22,961 nt of DNA from Actinomycetota bacterium (GTDB lineage: Bacteria; Actinomycetota; UBA4738; HRBIN12), in the NCBI GenBank assembly GCA_004366195.1, contig SIRV01000130.1:1-22961 (forward strand). Reading direction: 5' to 3'. Position numbers and translations under genes: made by a program. Position 1 is the stretch's first letter. Each line of letters opens with the position of its first letter. The notes under the pieces were generated by a model that searched no databases, had not been told where the DNA came from, and saw nothing but the letters and a program-made list of their open reading frames with translations. Shown here piece by piece: positions 8,221 to 13,939 of this stretch.

Positions 8221-9782
8221 TCCTCGATCACCGTCCTCGACTGCTCCCGCATGTACTGCTGGACGTAGTAGGGGCCGCCGCCGGCCTTCCCGGTCGTGCC
8301 GGAGCCCTTCCAGCCGCCGAAGGGCTGGACGCCCGGCCACGCGCCGGTCGTCGCGCCGGCACGCCGGTTCACGTAGATGACCCCGGCCTCGATCGAGTTC
8401 AGCCAGAGGTCGATCTCGGCCCGGTCCTCGCTGTAGAAGCCGGCGGTGAGCCCGTACTGCGTGTCGTTGGCCTTCGCGATCGCCTCCTCGAGCGTGTCGT
8501 AGGGCGCGACGACCACGAACGGCACGAAGAGCTCCTTCTTCCACACCCAGGAGTCCTCCGGCACCTCCGCGATCGTCGGCTGGACGTACGTGCCCTTGGC
8601 GAACTCGCCCTCGGTGAGGCGCTCGCCGCCGGTGATGATCGTGCCGTTCTTGCGGGCCTCGGCGGCCGCCTCCTCGAACGTGGCCACCGCGTTCTCGTCG
8701 ATCACCGGGCCGAGGTACACGTCGCGCTCGAGCGGGTTCCCGACCTTGATCTTCTCGGTCTTCTCCTTCAGCTGCTGGACGAAGGCGTCGTACACGCTCC
8801 GCTGGATGTACACGCGCGAGCAGGCCGAGCACTTCTGCCCGCCGAACCCGAACGCCGAGCGCATCACGCCGTCCGTCGCCTTGTCCAGGTCGGCCTTGTC
8901 CGAGACGATGGTCGGGTTCTTGCCGCCCATCTCGCAGATGACGGGCTTCGGGTAGTCCTTCGCGAAGCTCCGGTAGATCGACATGCCGACCTCGTAGGAG
9001 CCGGTGAAGGTGATGCCGCCGACGTCGGGGTGGTTCACGATCTCGTCCCCGACGACGCTCCCCGGGCCCGACAGGAAGTGGAAGACGTCCTTGGGGACGC
9101 CGGCCTCCATGTAGATCTCGTAGAGCTTCAGGCCCGTGAACACCCCGAGGTGCGCCGGCTTGAAGACCACCGTGTTGCCGGCCACGAGGGCCGCGCTCGA
9201 GGGGCCCGCCGCGAGCGCCATGGGGAAGTTGAACGGACTGATCACGGCCCACACGCCGTAGGGCCGCAGGACGTCGTAGTACTCGCCGGGCGAGCCGAGG
9301 GGCTGCATCTCCGTCCGGAAGCCGTCGTGCTTCTCCATCTCGTTGGCGTTCCAGCGGAGGAGGTCGGCCGACTCCTCGACGTCGCCGAGGGCCTCGAGCC
9401 GGTTCTTGCCGACCTCCATGGCCATGAGCGCGGCGAGCTCGTAGCGGCGCTCCGTGATGAGGTCGGCGGCCCGGCGGACGATCGCCACGCGCTCCTGCCA
9501 GGGCCGGTTACCCCACGACGCCGCCGCGGCCTTGGCGGCCGCGATCGCGTCCCGGACGTCCTCGCGCGTGCCCTGCGCGAACCGGCCGATCAGCGTGCCG
9601 TCGATGGGCGAGAGCGTGTCGCGGTACCCGGAGCCCTCGCGCGCCTCGCCGTTCACGTACAGCGGGTGCTCCTTGCCGAGCCACGAGCGGGCCGTCTCGA
9701 TGCCCTGGTCGTAGAGGCGGTGGAGCTCCTCGTTGTCGGCCGACATCGTGGCGTAGGTGATGCGGAAGCCCTGCTCTGCCAT
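8217..9782 (-). CDS. Aldehyde dehydrogenase, L-glutamate gamma-semialdehyde (P5C) dehydrogenase type
   Basis: 521 residues, the size of stand-alone RocA/PruA enzymes. Seen: APWNFP-like SPFNFPMA (182-189), NTVVFKPA (203-210), FTGSYEVG (259-266), general base Glu284 in CEMGGKNP and nucleophile Cys318 in FGGQKCSACSR. The C-terminal GVQPFGGWKGSGT matches the GVQPFGGxKxSGT block of P5C dehydrogenases, which is why I favour this over succinate-semialdehyde dehydrogenase. It would oxidise glutamate semialdehyde to glutamate with NAD(P)+, completing proline breakdown begun by the dehydrogenase at 11800-12726 and ornithine breakdown by the overlapping aminotransferase. I chose ATG 9782 because GGGGAGG lies 5 bases upstream; an in-frame ATG at 9833 has no ribosome site and lies inside the predicted promoter. 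First gene of the operon. Confidence 0.9.
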   Translation of the reverse strand: MAEQGFRITYATMSADNEELHRLYDQGIETARSWLGKEHPLYVNGEAREGSGYRDTLSPIDGTLIGRFAQGTREDVRDAIAAAKAAAASWGNRPWQERVAIVRRAADLITERRYELAALMAMEVGKNRLEALGDVEESADLLRWNANEMEKHDGFRTEMQPLGSPGEYYDVLRPYGVWAVISPFNFPMALAAGPSSAALVAGNTVVFKPAHLGVFTGLKLYEIYMEAGVPKDVFHFLSGPGSVVGDEIVNHPDVGGITFTGSYEVGMSIYRSFAKDYPKPVICEMGGKNPTIVSDKADLDKATDGVMRSAFGFGGQKCSACSRVYIQRSVYDAFVQQLKEKTEKIKVGNPLERDVYLGPVIDENAVATFEEAAAEARKNGTIITGGERLTEGEFAKGTYVQPTIAEVPEDSWVWKKELFVPFVVVAPYDTLEEAIAKANDTQYGLTAGFYSEDRAEIDLWLNSIEAGVIYVNRRAGATTGAWPGVQPFGGWKGSGTTGKAGGGPYYVQQYMREQSRTVIEE

Positions 9783-9831
9783 GGTCGCCTCCCCTTCCTC
9801 GCGAGCGCCTGACAGCGCGCCAACGTTCACC

Positions 9832-9861
9832 ATGGTAGCCGGGGTCGGCGTTCCGACCCAA
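9832..9861 (-). promoter_or_regulatory. Predicted promoter of the eight-gene operon
   Basis: On the minus strand TTGGGT (9861-9856), an 18-base spacer and TACCAT (9837-9832) give a plausible sigma-70-type promoter. Transcription would begin near 9825, leaving a leader of about 42 bases with GGGGAGG before the ATG at 9782. The -35 box overlaps one of the CCGACCC elements, which would suit repression. Not tested. Confidence 0.5.
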
Positions 9862-9919
9862 GCCGGTGGACCGGCCCCGGGATGGGCCGTCCGACCCGGG
9901 GTCAGCCCCGGGTCGGAAC
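9850..9919. promoter_or_regulatory. Operator-like cluster of three CCGACCC elements
   Basis: GTTCCGACCC (9850-9859) is the exact reverse complement of GGGTCGGAAC (9910-9919). Between them CCGACCCGGG (9891-9900) pairs perfectly with CCCGGGTCGG (9907-9916) across a 6-base spacer. The cluster sits between the divergent aldehyde dehydrogenase and fumarylacetoacetate-hydrolase-like genes and overlaps the predicted -35 of the former. It has the look of paired binding sites for a dimeric regulator. A hairpin role is possible, but there is no T-tract on either strand. The regulator is unknown; the TetR protein at 12797-13429 is one candidate. Confidence 0.5.
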
Positions 9920-10017
9920 CCCCGGCCGGGCGGCGGGCCGCGGACCCCTCCCAGCACTCGAGGAGCGGGCCGGGCCTGCACGGTTCGGCCTCGCCGCGGG
10001 CGTACCATCGGGTTCCA

Positions 10018-10797
10018 TTGAGGCTCGTGACCTACGATCGGAACGGGCGCCGACGGCTCGGGGCGGTGCTCGGGGACCTGGTGGTGGACCTGCCCGACCT
10101 GGTCGGCCATCCGGTGTTCCCCAGCACCATGGAGCGCCTGGTCGCGAGCAACGGAGGCACCGTCCTCGACGCGGCGCGGGCGGCTCTCGCCCGGGAGGAC
10201 GCGGCCTTGTTCGCCGTGGAGCGGCCGCGCCTCCTCGCGCCGGTCCTGCCCACGGCCCTGCGCAGCGCCGATCCCGAACCGGCCGAGCGGCCGGTCCTCG
10301 GTCCCGACGACCTCGTGCCGTGGCCGCCCCACGCCGGCTGGCTGGAGCTGCGGCCGAGGATCGCCGCCGTGCTCCGGCGGCCGGTGGAGGGCGCCCTCCC
10401 CCGGGAGGAGGTCCCCGGCTGGGTGTTCGGCTACACGCTCCTCGGCGACCTCCTCGTCCACCCGCGCTCGGGACGGCCCGAGCCGACCCCACGGGGAAGC
10501 CCCATCGTGCTCGGGCCCGCCGTGGTGACCCCGGAGGAGGTGGACCCGCAGACCTCCTACGTCACCGTCCGGGTGGACGGCCGCGAGTGGGCCAAGGGGA
10601 ACCTGAACGGCACGGCCCGGACGCTCCTCGCGCAGGTCGCCCTGGCCTCCCGCGAGGAGCGGCTCGCCGCCGGCGAGGCGTTCGCCTCCGGCCCCTTCGA
10701 GCTCAACCGCTTCGGCGAGCGCCTGTGGCCCGGGGCCGAGGTCGAGATCGAGGCCGAGGGTATCGGCGCGCTCCGCTTCCGCCTCGGCCGGTCCTGA
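10018..10797 (+). CDS. Fumarylacetoacetate-hydrolase-fold protein, metal site apparently degenerate
   Basis: 259 residues from TTG 10018, the start that gives the family-typical opening MRLVTYDRNGRRRLGAV. No Shine-Dalgarno precedes it; TACCAT at 10003-10008 suggests a nearly leaderless message. GTG 10027, with GAGG just before it, is an alternative. Seen: N-terminal FAH-like domain, then WVFGYTLLGDLLVHP where active relatives read GYTxxNDxSARD, SPIVLGP, YVTVRVDGREWAKGNLNGT and the closing LWPGAEVEIEAEGIGALRF. Active members bind Mg or Mn through an ExE pair before that block; here the equivalent stretch reads RPRIAAVL, so both acids look replaced by Arg. It therefore resembles the FAH superfamily (acylpyruvases, decarboxylase/isomerases) in fold but may not catalyse. 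It is the only plus-strand gene between 567 and 20250. Confidence 0.75.
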   Translation: MRLVTYDRNGRRRLGAVLGDLVVDLPDLVGHPVFPSTMERLVASNGGTVLDAARAALAREDAALFAVERPRLLAPVLPTALRSADPEPAERPVLGPDDLVPWPPHAGWLELRPRIAAVLRRPVEGALPREEVPGWVFGYTLLGDLLVHPRSGRPEPTPRGSPIVLGPAVVTPEEVDPQTSYVTVRVDGREWAKGNLNGTARTLLAQVALASREERLAAGEAFASGPFELNRFGERLWPGAEVEIEAEGIGALRFRLGRS

Positions 10798-10812
10798 TGC
10801 CCGCCGCTCGGG

Positions 10813-10935
10813 TCAGCCGCGCTTCGCGGCCTTCCGCGCCGCGTACCTCTCCGCAGCCTTCCGCTTCTCGCGCGCCTTCTTCTTGCGCTCGCGGTCGTGG
10901 GCCCACCGGACGGTGGCCCGATCCCCTCGTCCCAC
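10813..10935 (-). CDS. Small, very basic 40-residue protein downstream of proC
   Basis: GTG 10935 to TGA 10813. A strong GAGGAGG lies about 5 bases before the GTG and directly after the proC stop, 13 bases away. The protein opens MGRGDRATVRWAHDRERKKK and continues as an almost uninterrupted Lys/Arg/Ala/Glu helix ending in AARKAAKRG; more than a third of its residues are Lys or Arg. The MGRGD opening recalls the small ribosomal protein bTHX, and mycobacteria have a tiny ribosomal protein (bS22) encoded near proC, but the sequence is not convincingly either one. A ribosome- or nucleic-acid-binding role is a guess from charge alone. It is below the length cut-off of many gene finders. Confidence 0.65.
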   Translation of the reverse strand: MGRGDRATVRWAHDRERKKKAREKRKAAERYAARKAAKRG

Positions 10936-10948
10936 GCCGTCCTCCTCG

Positions 10949-11779
10949 TCAGTCGTCGTCCTCATCCCCGCCCTGCGCGAGCTCGGCGCTGCGGCGCCGC
11001 GCCGCGTCGATCGCGTTCAGGAAGGCGGCTCGCACCCCGGTCTCCTCCAGCACGCGGATCGCCGCGATCGTGGTCCCGCCGGGCGAGGTGACCATCTCGC
11101 GCAGCTCCACCGGGTGCTTGCCGGTGTCGCGGAGCATCTTGGCCGAGCCGAGCATGGTCTGCACGATGAGCTCCGTGGCCACGTCCCGCGAGAGCCCGAG
11201 CAGGATGCACGCCTCGATCATGGCCTCGGCGAGGAGGAAGAAGTACGCGGGGCCGGAGCCGCTCGTCGCGGTGATCGCGTCCTGGTGCGCCTCCTTCAGG
11301 CGGATCACCTTCCCCACGTAGCCGAGGAGCTCCTCGGCTACCTCCAGATGCTCCTCGGTGGCGTGGGCGCCCGGCGAGATCACCGACATCGCCTCGTCGA
11401 CCAGCACGGCCACGTTCGACATCACCCGGACCACGGGGATGGCGTCCGGCAGGTGCCGCTCCACGAAGGACGTCCGGATCCCGGCGGCGAAGCTGATCAC
11501 GGTGTGCTCCGGCTGCACGCTGCCCGCGATCTGCGCCAGCAGCACCTCCATGTCCTGGGGCTTCACCGTGAGCACGAGCGTCTCGGCCCAGGCCACGGCC
11601 TCCGGGTTCGAGAGCGTGGTGGCCACGCCGTAGCGCTCCTTCAGCTCGCGCGCCCGCTCCTCACGCCGGCACGTCACCATGATCTCCTCGACGCTCCGGC
11701 CACCGGACCGGATCAGGCCGGAGACGAGCGCCTCGCCCATCCGGCCTCCGCCGAGGAACGCCACCTTCCTTCCCGTCAT
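10949..11779 (-). CDS. proC: Pyrroline-5-carboxylate reductase
   Basis: 276 residues, normal length. It reduces 1-pyrroline-5-carboxylate to proline with NAD(P)H, the last step of proline synthesis. Seen: Rossmann motif VAFLGGGRMGEAL (6-18), LTVKPQDM (70-77), ISFAAGI (95-101), and the family signature SGSGPAYFFLLAEAMIEA (173-190) with TSPGGTTIAAIRVLEE near the C-terminus. The usual RxMPNTP loop reads RVMSNVAVLVDEA, a variant of the active-site loop. The tail is acidic (GDEDDD). ATG 11779, with GGGAGG 9 bases upstream, lies 20 bases after the proline dehydrogenase stop, so the two opposing enzymes are probably on one message. Confidence 0.95.
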   Translation of the reverse strand: MTGRKVAFLGGGRMGEALVSGLIRSGGRSVEEIMVTCRREERARELKERYGVATTLSNPEAVAWAETLVLTVKPQDMEVLLAQIAGSVQPEHTVISFAAGIRTSFVERHLPDAIPVVRVMSNVAVLVDEAMSVISPGAHATEEHLEVAEELLGYVGKVIRLKEAHQDAITATSGSGPAYFFLLAEAMIEACILLGLSRDVATELIVQTMLGSAKMLRDTGKHPVELREMVTSPGGTTIAAIRVLEETGVRAAFLNAIDAARRRSAELAQGGDEDDD

Positions 11780-11799
11780 CCCCGTGCGCCTCCCGTCGG

Positions 11800-12726
11800 T
11801 CACCGCCCGATGCGGATCAGGTTCGACATGAAGAACCACATGTTGGCAGGCCGCTCCGCCAGCCGTCGAGTGAGGTACGGGTACCACTCGGCCCCGTAGG
11901 GCACGTAGACGCGGACGGGGTACCCCTGCTCGGCCAGGGAGAGCTGGAGGTCCCGGCGGATGCCGTAGAGCATCTGGAGCTCCACCCGCGTCCACGGCAG
12001 CCCCCGCCGCTCGACGTACGCGATCGCCCCGCGGAGCAGGGCCTCGTCGTGCGTGGCGACGTGCACCGTGTGACCGCGCGAGAGGAGCGTGGCCGTCAGC
12101 CGGGCGAACCAGGCGTCCACCTCGCGCCTCGTGGGGTAGGCGACCTCCGGCGGCTCGAGGTAGGCGCCCTTGACCATGCGGACGATGGAGGCGGGCGGGA
12201 GGGCGTCGACGTCCCCCGGGGTCCGGCGGAGGTACGCCTGCAGCGCGACCCCCACGCGCTCGTGGCGCTCCCGCAGCTCCCGGAACACCCGCAGCGTCCG
12301 GTCCACGTACCCGCTCGACTCCATGTCGATCATCACGATCGTGCCGGCCTCCTCCGCCGCCCGGAGCAGCCGCTCCATGTTCGCCACCGTGAGCTCGTGG
12401 GAGAAGTCCAGGCCGAGCTGGGTGAGCTTGACGGAGAGCTGGATGTCCAGGAAGGGCTCCAGGCGGACCCGGTCCAAGGCCCGCAGGTACGCGGCGACGG
12501 CCTCGGCCACGTGCTCGGGCGCCGTGACGTGCTCGCCCAGGTGGTCGAGGATCGTGGCGATGCCCCGACCGTCGAGGCTCTTGGCGACCCGGATCGCGTC
12601 GTCGAGGGTCTCGCCGGCCACGAACCGGGACGCCACCCGCCATCCGAGAGGGCCGGTGGCCAGGCGCCGGAACCAGCCGGCCTCGGCGAGGCGGAGGACC
12701 GGGGCGCGCAGCAGCGGTCCGCTCAC
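11800..12726 (-). CDS. putB: Monofunctional proline dehydrogenase
   Basis: 308 residues, the size of stand-alone bacterial PRODH, a FAD enzyme that oxidises proline to pyrroline-5-carboxylate and passes electrons to quinone. Seen in order: LSVKLTQLG (97-105), IDMESS (133-138), RMVKGAYLEP (183-192) with Lys186, THDE (225-228), ELQMLYGIR (249-257), and VYVPYGAEWYPYLTRRLAERPAN (273-295), whose RRLAER holds the substrate-binding arginines. The barrel is complete. The GTG start has no Shine-Dalgarno but lies 7 bases after a TAGGGT -10 box, so the message is probably leaderless. It is followed by proC and preceded, on the same strand, by a TetR regulator. The P5C dehydrogenase needed to complete catabolism is at 8217-9782 in another operon. 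Confidence 0.95.
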   Translation of the reverse strand: MSGPLLRAPVLRLAEAGWFRRLATGPLGWRVASRFVAGETLDDAIRVAKSLDGRGIATILDHLGEHVTAPEHVAEAVAAYLRALDRVRLEPFLDIQLSVKLTQLGLDFSHELTVANMERLLRAAEEAGTIVMIDMESSGYVDRTLRVFRELRERHERVGVALQAYLRRTPGDVDALPPASIVRMVKGAYLEPPEVAYPTRREVDAWFARLTATLLSRGHTVHVATHDEALLRGAIAYVERRGLPWTRVELQMLYGIRRDLQLSLAEQGYPVRVYVPYGAEWYPYLTRRLAERPANMWFFMSNLIRIGR

Positions 12727-12733
12727 GGGCGGG

Positions 12734-12739
12734 ACCCTA
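12734..12739 (-). promoter_or_regulatory. -10 box for leaderless proline dehydrogenase transcript
   Basis: TAGGGT on the minus strand is followed by exactly 7 bases and then the GTG start at 12726. No ribosome-binding site lies between. The -35 region is poor (GAGCGA at 17-base spacing), so this box may need an activator. The same arrangement recurs at three other genes in the window. Confidence 0.5.
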
Positions 12740-12796
12740 CCAGCGCCTCCGCGCGGTCGCTCGGGCTTCCGGCCGTCGCGCTCCGGGCCGCCCTCC

Positions 12797-13429
12797 TCAC
12801 CGAGCCGCGATCCCGCTGCGGAGCACCTCGAGGAACTCCCGGATCCGCCGCTCCCGGCGGTCGGGCCGGAAGGGCTTGCGGTGCACGAGGCCGGGGTCGA
12901 GCTCCTCGCTCCCCAGGGCGTCCTGGAAGCGCTCGGCCAGCCAGTCGAGCATGGAGGCGATCATCTCCGGGTCCACGTCGTCGCGCACCTCGCCCCGTCG
13001 GACCCCGAACTCGACGAACTCCAGGGTGCCGTAGGGGTCCTCGCTGCGCATGAACCGGTCGATGGGCCGACGAAGGCCGAGGCCGGTGTCGTACCGACCG
13101 ATCATCGCGACCCGGTTGGGCACCCAGGCTTCCTCGAGGAACTCCTCCGTCCGCTCGATCCAGTAGTCGAGCACGGCCCAGAAGCCCTCCTCGACGACCT
13201 CGGGCGGCGCGTCGAGCCAGGAGGGCAGCTCCCGGACGGCCCGCTCGTAGGCCGCGAGGAACAGCCCCTCCTTGCTGCCGAAGTGGAGGAAGACCGTCCC
13301 CTTCGCCACCCCCACCTCGGCCGCGATGTCCTCGACGCGCGCACCCCGGTAGCCGTGCTCGGCGAAGTGACGCATCGCGACCTCGACGATCAGGTCCTTC
13401 TTCGAGGCGTGGGCGTCCTTCTGCGTCAC
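12797..13429 (-). CDS. TetR/AcrR-family transcriptional regulator
   Basis: 210 residues from GTG 13429. The N-terminal helix-turn-helix is typical: LIVEVAMRHFAEHGYRGARVEDIAAEVGVAKGTVFLHFGSKEGLF, where AKGTVFLHF is the recognition helix region. The C-terminal ligand domain has ARG- and acid-rich helices and ends VLRSGIAAR. I chose GTG 13429 because a TACGGT -10 box ends 7 bases upstream and a TTGTTG -35 box 17 bases before that, so longer starts (GTG 13438, TTG 13465) lie in or before the promoter. It is 70 bases upstream of proline dehydrogenase on the same strand and may regulate it or itself. The effector is unknown; TetR ligand domains do not reveal it. Confidence 0.9.
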   Translation of the reverse strand: MTQKDAHASKKDLIVEVAMRHFAEHGYRGARVEDIAAEVGVAKGTVFLHFGSKEGLFLAAYERAVRELPSWLDAPPEVVEEGFWAVLDYWIERTEEFLEEAWVPNRVAMIGRYDTGLGLRRPIDRFMRSEDPYGTLEFVEFGVRRGEVRDDVDPEMIASMLDWLAERFQDALGSEELDPGLVHRKPFRPDRRERRIREFLEVLRSGIAAR

Positions 13430-13436
13430 GCCGAGC

Positions 13437-13465
13437 ACCGTACCGGCTCCAGCGGTCGGCAACAA
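13437..13465 (-). promoter_or_regulatory. Promoter of the TetR gene, leaderless
   Basis: Minus strand TTGTTG (13465-13460), a 17-base spacer and TACGGT (13442-13437), then 7 bases to the GTG at 13429. Both boxes and the spacing are good, and no Shine-Dalgarno precedes the start. It also rules out the longer reading-frame starts for this gene. Confidence 0.6.
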
Positions 13466-13523
13466 GGCGCGGGGCCCGACGTGCGGCGGCGAGCGATGGC
13501 CACGGAGCCAGGAGGAGCCGGGC

Positions 13524-13593
13524 GGAAAGAAGAACCCGAGGGACCTTCGGCTCGCCGGAAGCCGAAGCCTCCAGCCACCGTCGGCCCCTCGGG
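13524..13593 (-). terminator. Strong intrinsic terminator of the structured RNA gene
   Basis: On the minus strand CCCGAGGGGCC (13593-13583) pairs with GGTCCCTCGGG (13545-13535), about 10-11 bp including one G-U. Inside it a second stem CTTCGGCT/AGCCGAAG (8 bp; 13567-13560 with 13552-13545) has a 7-base loop, sharing one base with the outer stem. The stem is followed directly by the pyrimidine run TTCTTCTTTCC (13534-13524). This is the only hairpin in the window with a convincing U-rich tail. It ends about 60 bases before the TetR -35 box. Confidence 0.75.
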
Positions 13594-13800
13594 CTCAGGT
13601 GCTCCGAGCAACCTCGAACAGCTGTCTTGGTTTCCTGGCGGTAGACCCTTTCGTTGGGCTTTGGGGCCTCCCGAGCCTCCCCGCCCGCACAGCTAGTTGG
13701 CCTTCCCAACCGTACGACCAGGTGCGCCCAGTCGGCCTTACGGCTTTCCCAGGGGTCCCCGCTTCGGTTCCCTGACTCAGCCGCTCTGGCTGCTCGGAGC
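13524..13800 (-). ncRNA. Free-standing structured RNA, family not recognised
   Basis: The transcript would run from about 13800 to the terminator tail at about 13524. Its 5' 13 bases (13800-13788, GCTCCGAGCAGCC) pair fully with 13613-13601 (GGTTGCTCGGAGC), closing a domain of about 200 nt. Inside I can pair: P2 13774-13770/13754-13750; P3 13744-13739/13714-13709 extended by 13734-13731/13718-13715 with a 4-base bulge; P4 13710-13706/13700-13696 with loop GAAGG; P5 13694-13689/13625-13620 continuing as 13685-13681/13641-13637; and a CCC/GGG hairpin with an AACGAAA loop. P4 shares two bases with P3, so they compete. Unpaired runs rich in A (AGGGAACCGAAG, CAGGAAACCAAG) look like tertiary-contact loops. 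It lacks the signatures of RNase P, tmRNA, SRP RNA and the T-box, TPP, FMN, ydaO or cobalamin riboswitches as I know them. No reading frame explains it. raiA-type RNA is a possibility I cannot test. Confidence 0.65.
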
Positions 13801-13806
13801 GGATGC

Positions 13807-13836
13807 AATCTATCTCGCCGAGCCCAGGGGGGTCAA
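13807..13836 (-). promoter_or_regulatory. Promoter of the structured RNA
   Basis: Minus strand TTGACC (13836-13831), 18-base spacer, TAGATT (13812-13807). Transcription would begin 6-7 bases on, at about 13800, exactly where the closing helix of the RNA begins. This agreement between promoter and structure is the main reason to treat it as a separate gene rather than the tail of the glycosyltransferase message. Confidence 0.65.
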
Positions 13837-13846
13837 ATCGGCGGAA

Positions 13847-13874
13847 CCGCAGGTAGAGGCATGAATCCGCAGGT
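13847..13874. repeat. Two direct repeats 20 bp apart upstream of the RNA promoter
   Basis: CCGCAGGT occurs at 13847-13854 and 13867-13874, and the flanking bases are similar too (GAACCGCAGGT and GAATCCGCAGGT). Read on the minus strand they are ACCTGCGG, centred about 14 and 34 bases upstream of the -35 box, two helical turns apart. This is the place and spacing expected for an activator that touches one DNA face. The rest of 13837-13939 shows nothing else apart from a short palindrome (ACGCACGTGCGT) at the glycosyltransferase stop. Confidence 0.45.
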
Positions 13875-13939
13875 CGCGGGCATGGGAGAAAGAGTGACAA
13901 GATCGCGTTCCCGTTCGTGTTGCGGCGCAAGCGTTTCCG

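Noticed and set aside
9783..9833. N-terminal extension of the aldehyde dehydrogenase to ATG 9833
   Set aside because: No Shine-Dalgarno there, and that ATG overlaps the predicted -10 box; ATG 9782 has GGGGAGG at proper distance.
13601..13800. Cobalamin or c-di-AMP (ydaO) riboswitch
   Set aside because: Short fragments resemble their conserved boxes (AGGGAA, GGGAAGG, GCCAGGAAACC; GGGAACC), but the B12 box, the ordered pairing and the ydaO GTCAGCTAACC block are missing. Not enough to name either family.
13595..13930. A 111-codon minus-strand frame over the structured RNA
   Set aside because: The translation has no recognisable feature, its start has no ribosome site, and it crosses the promoter and helices of the RNA gene.
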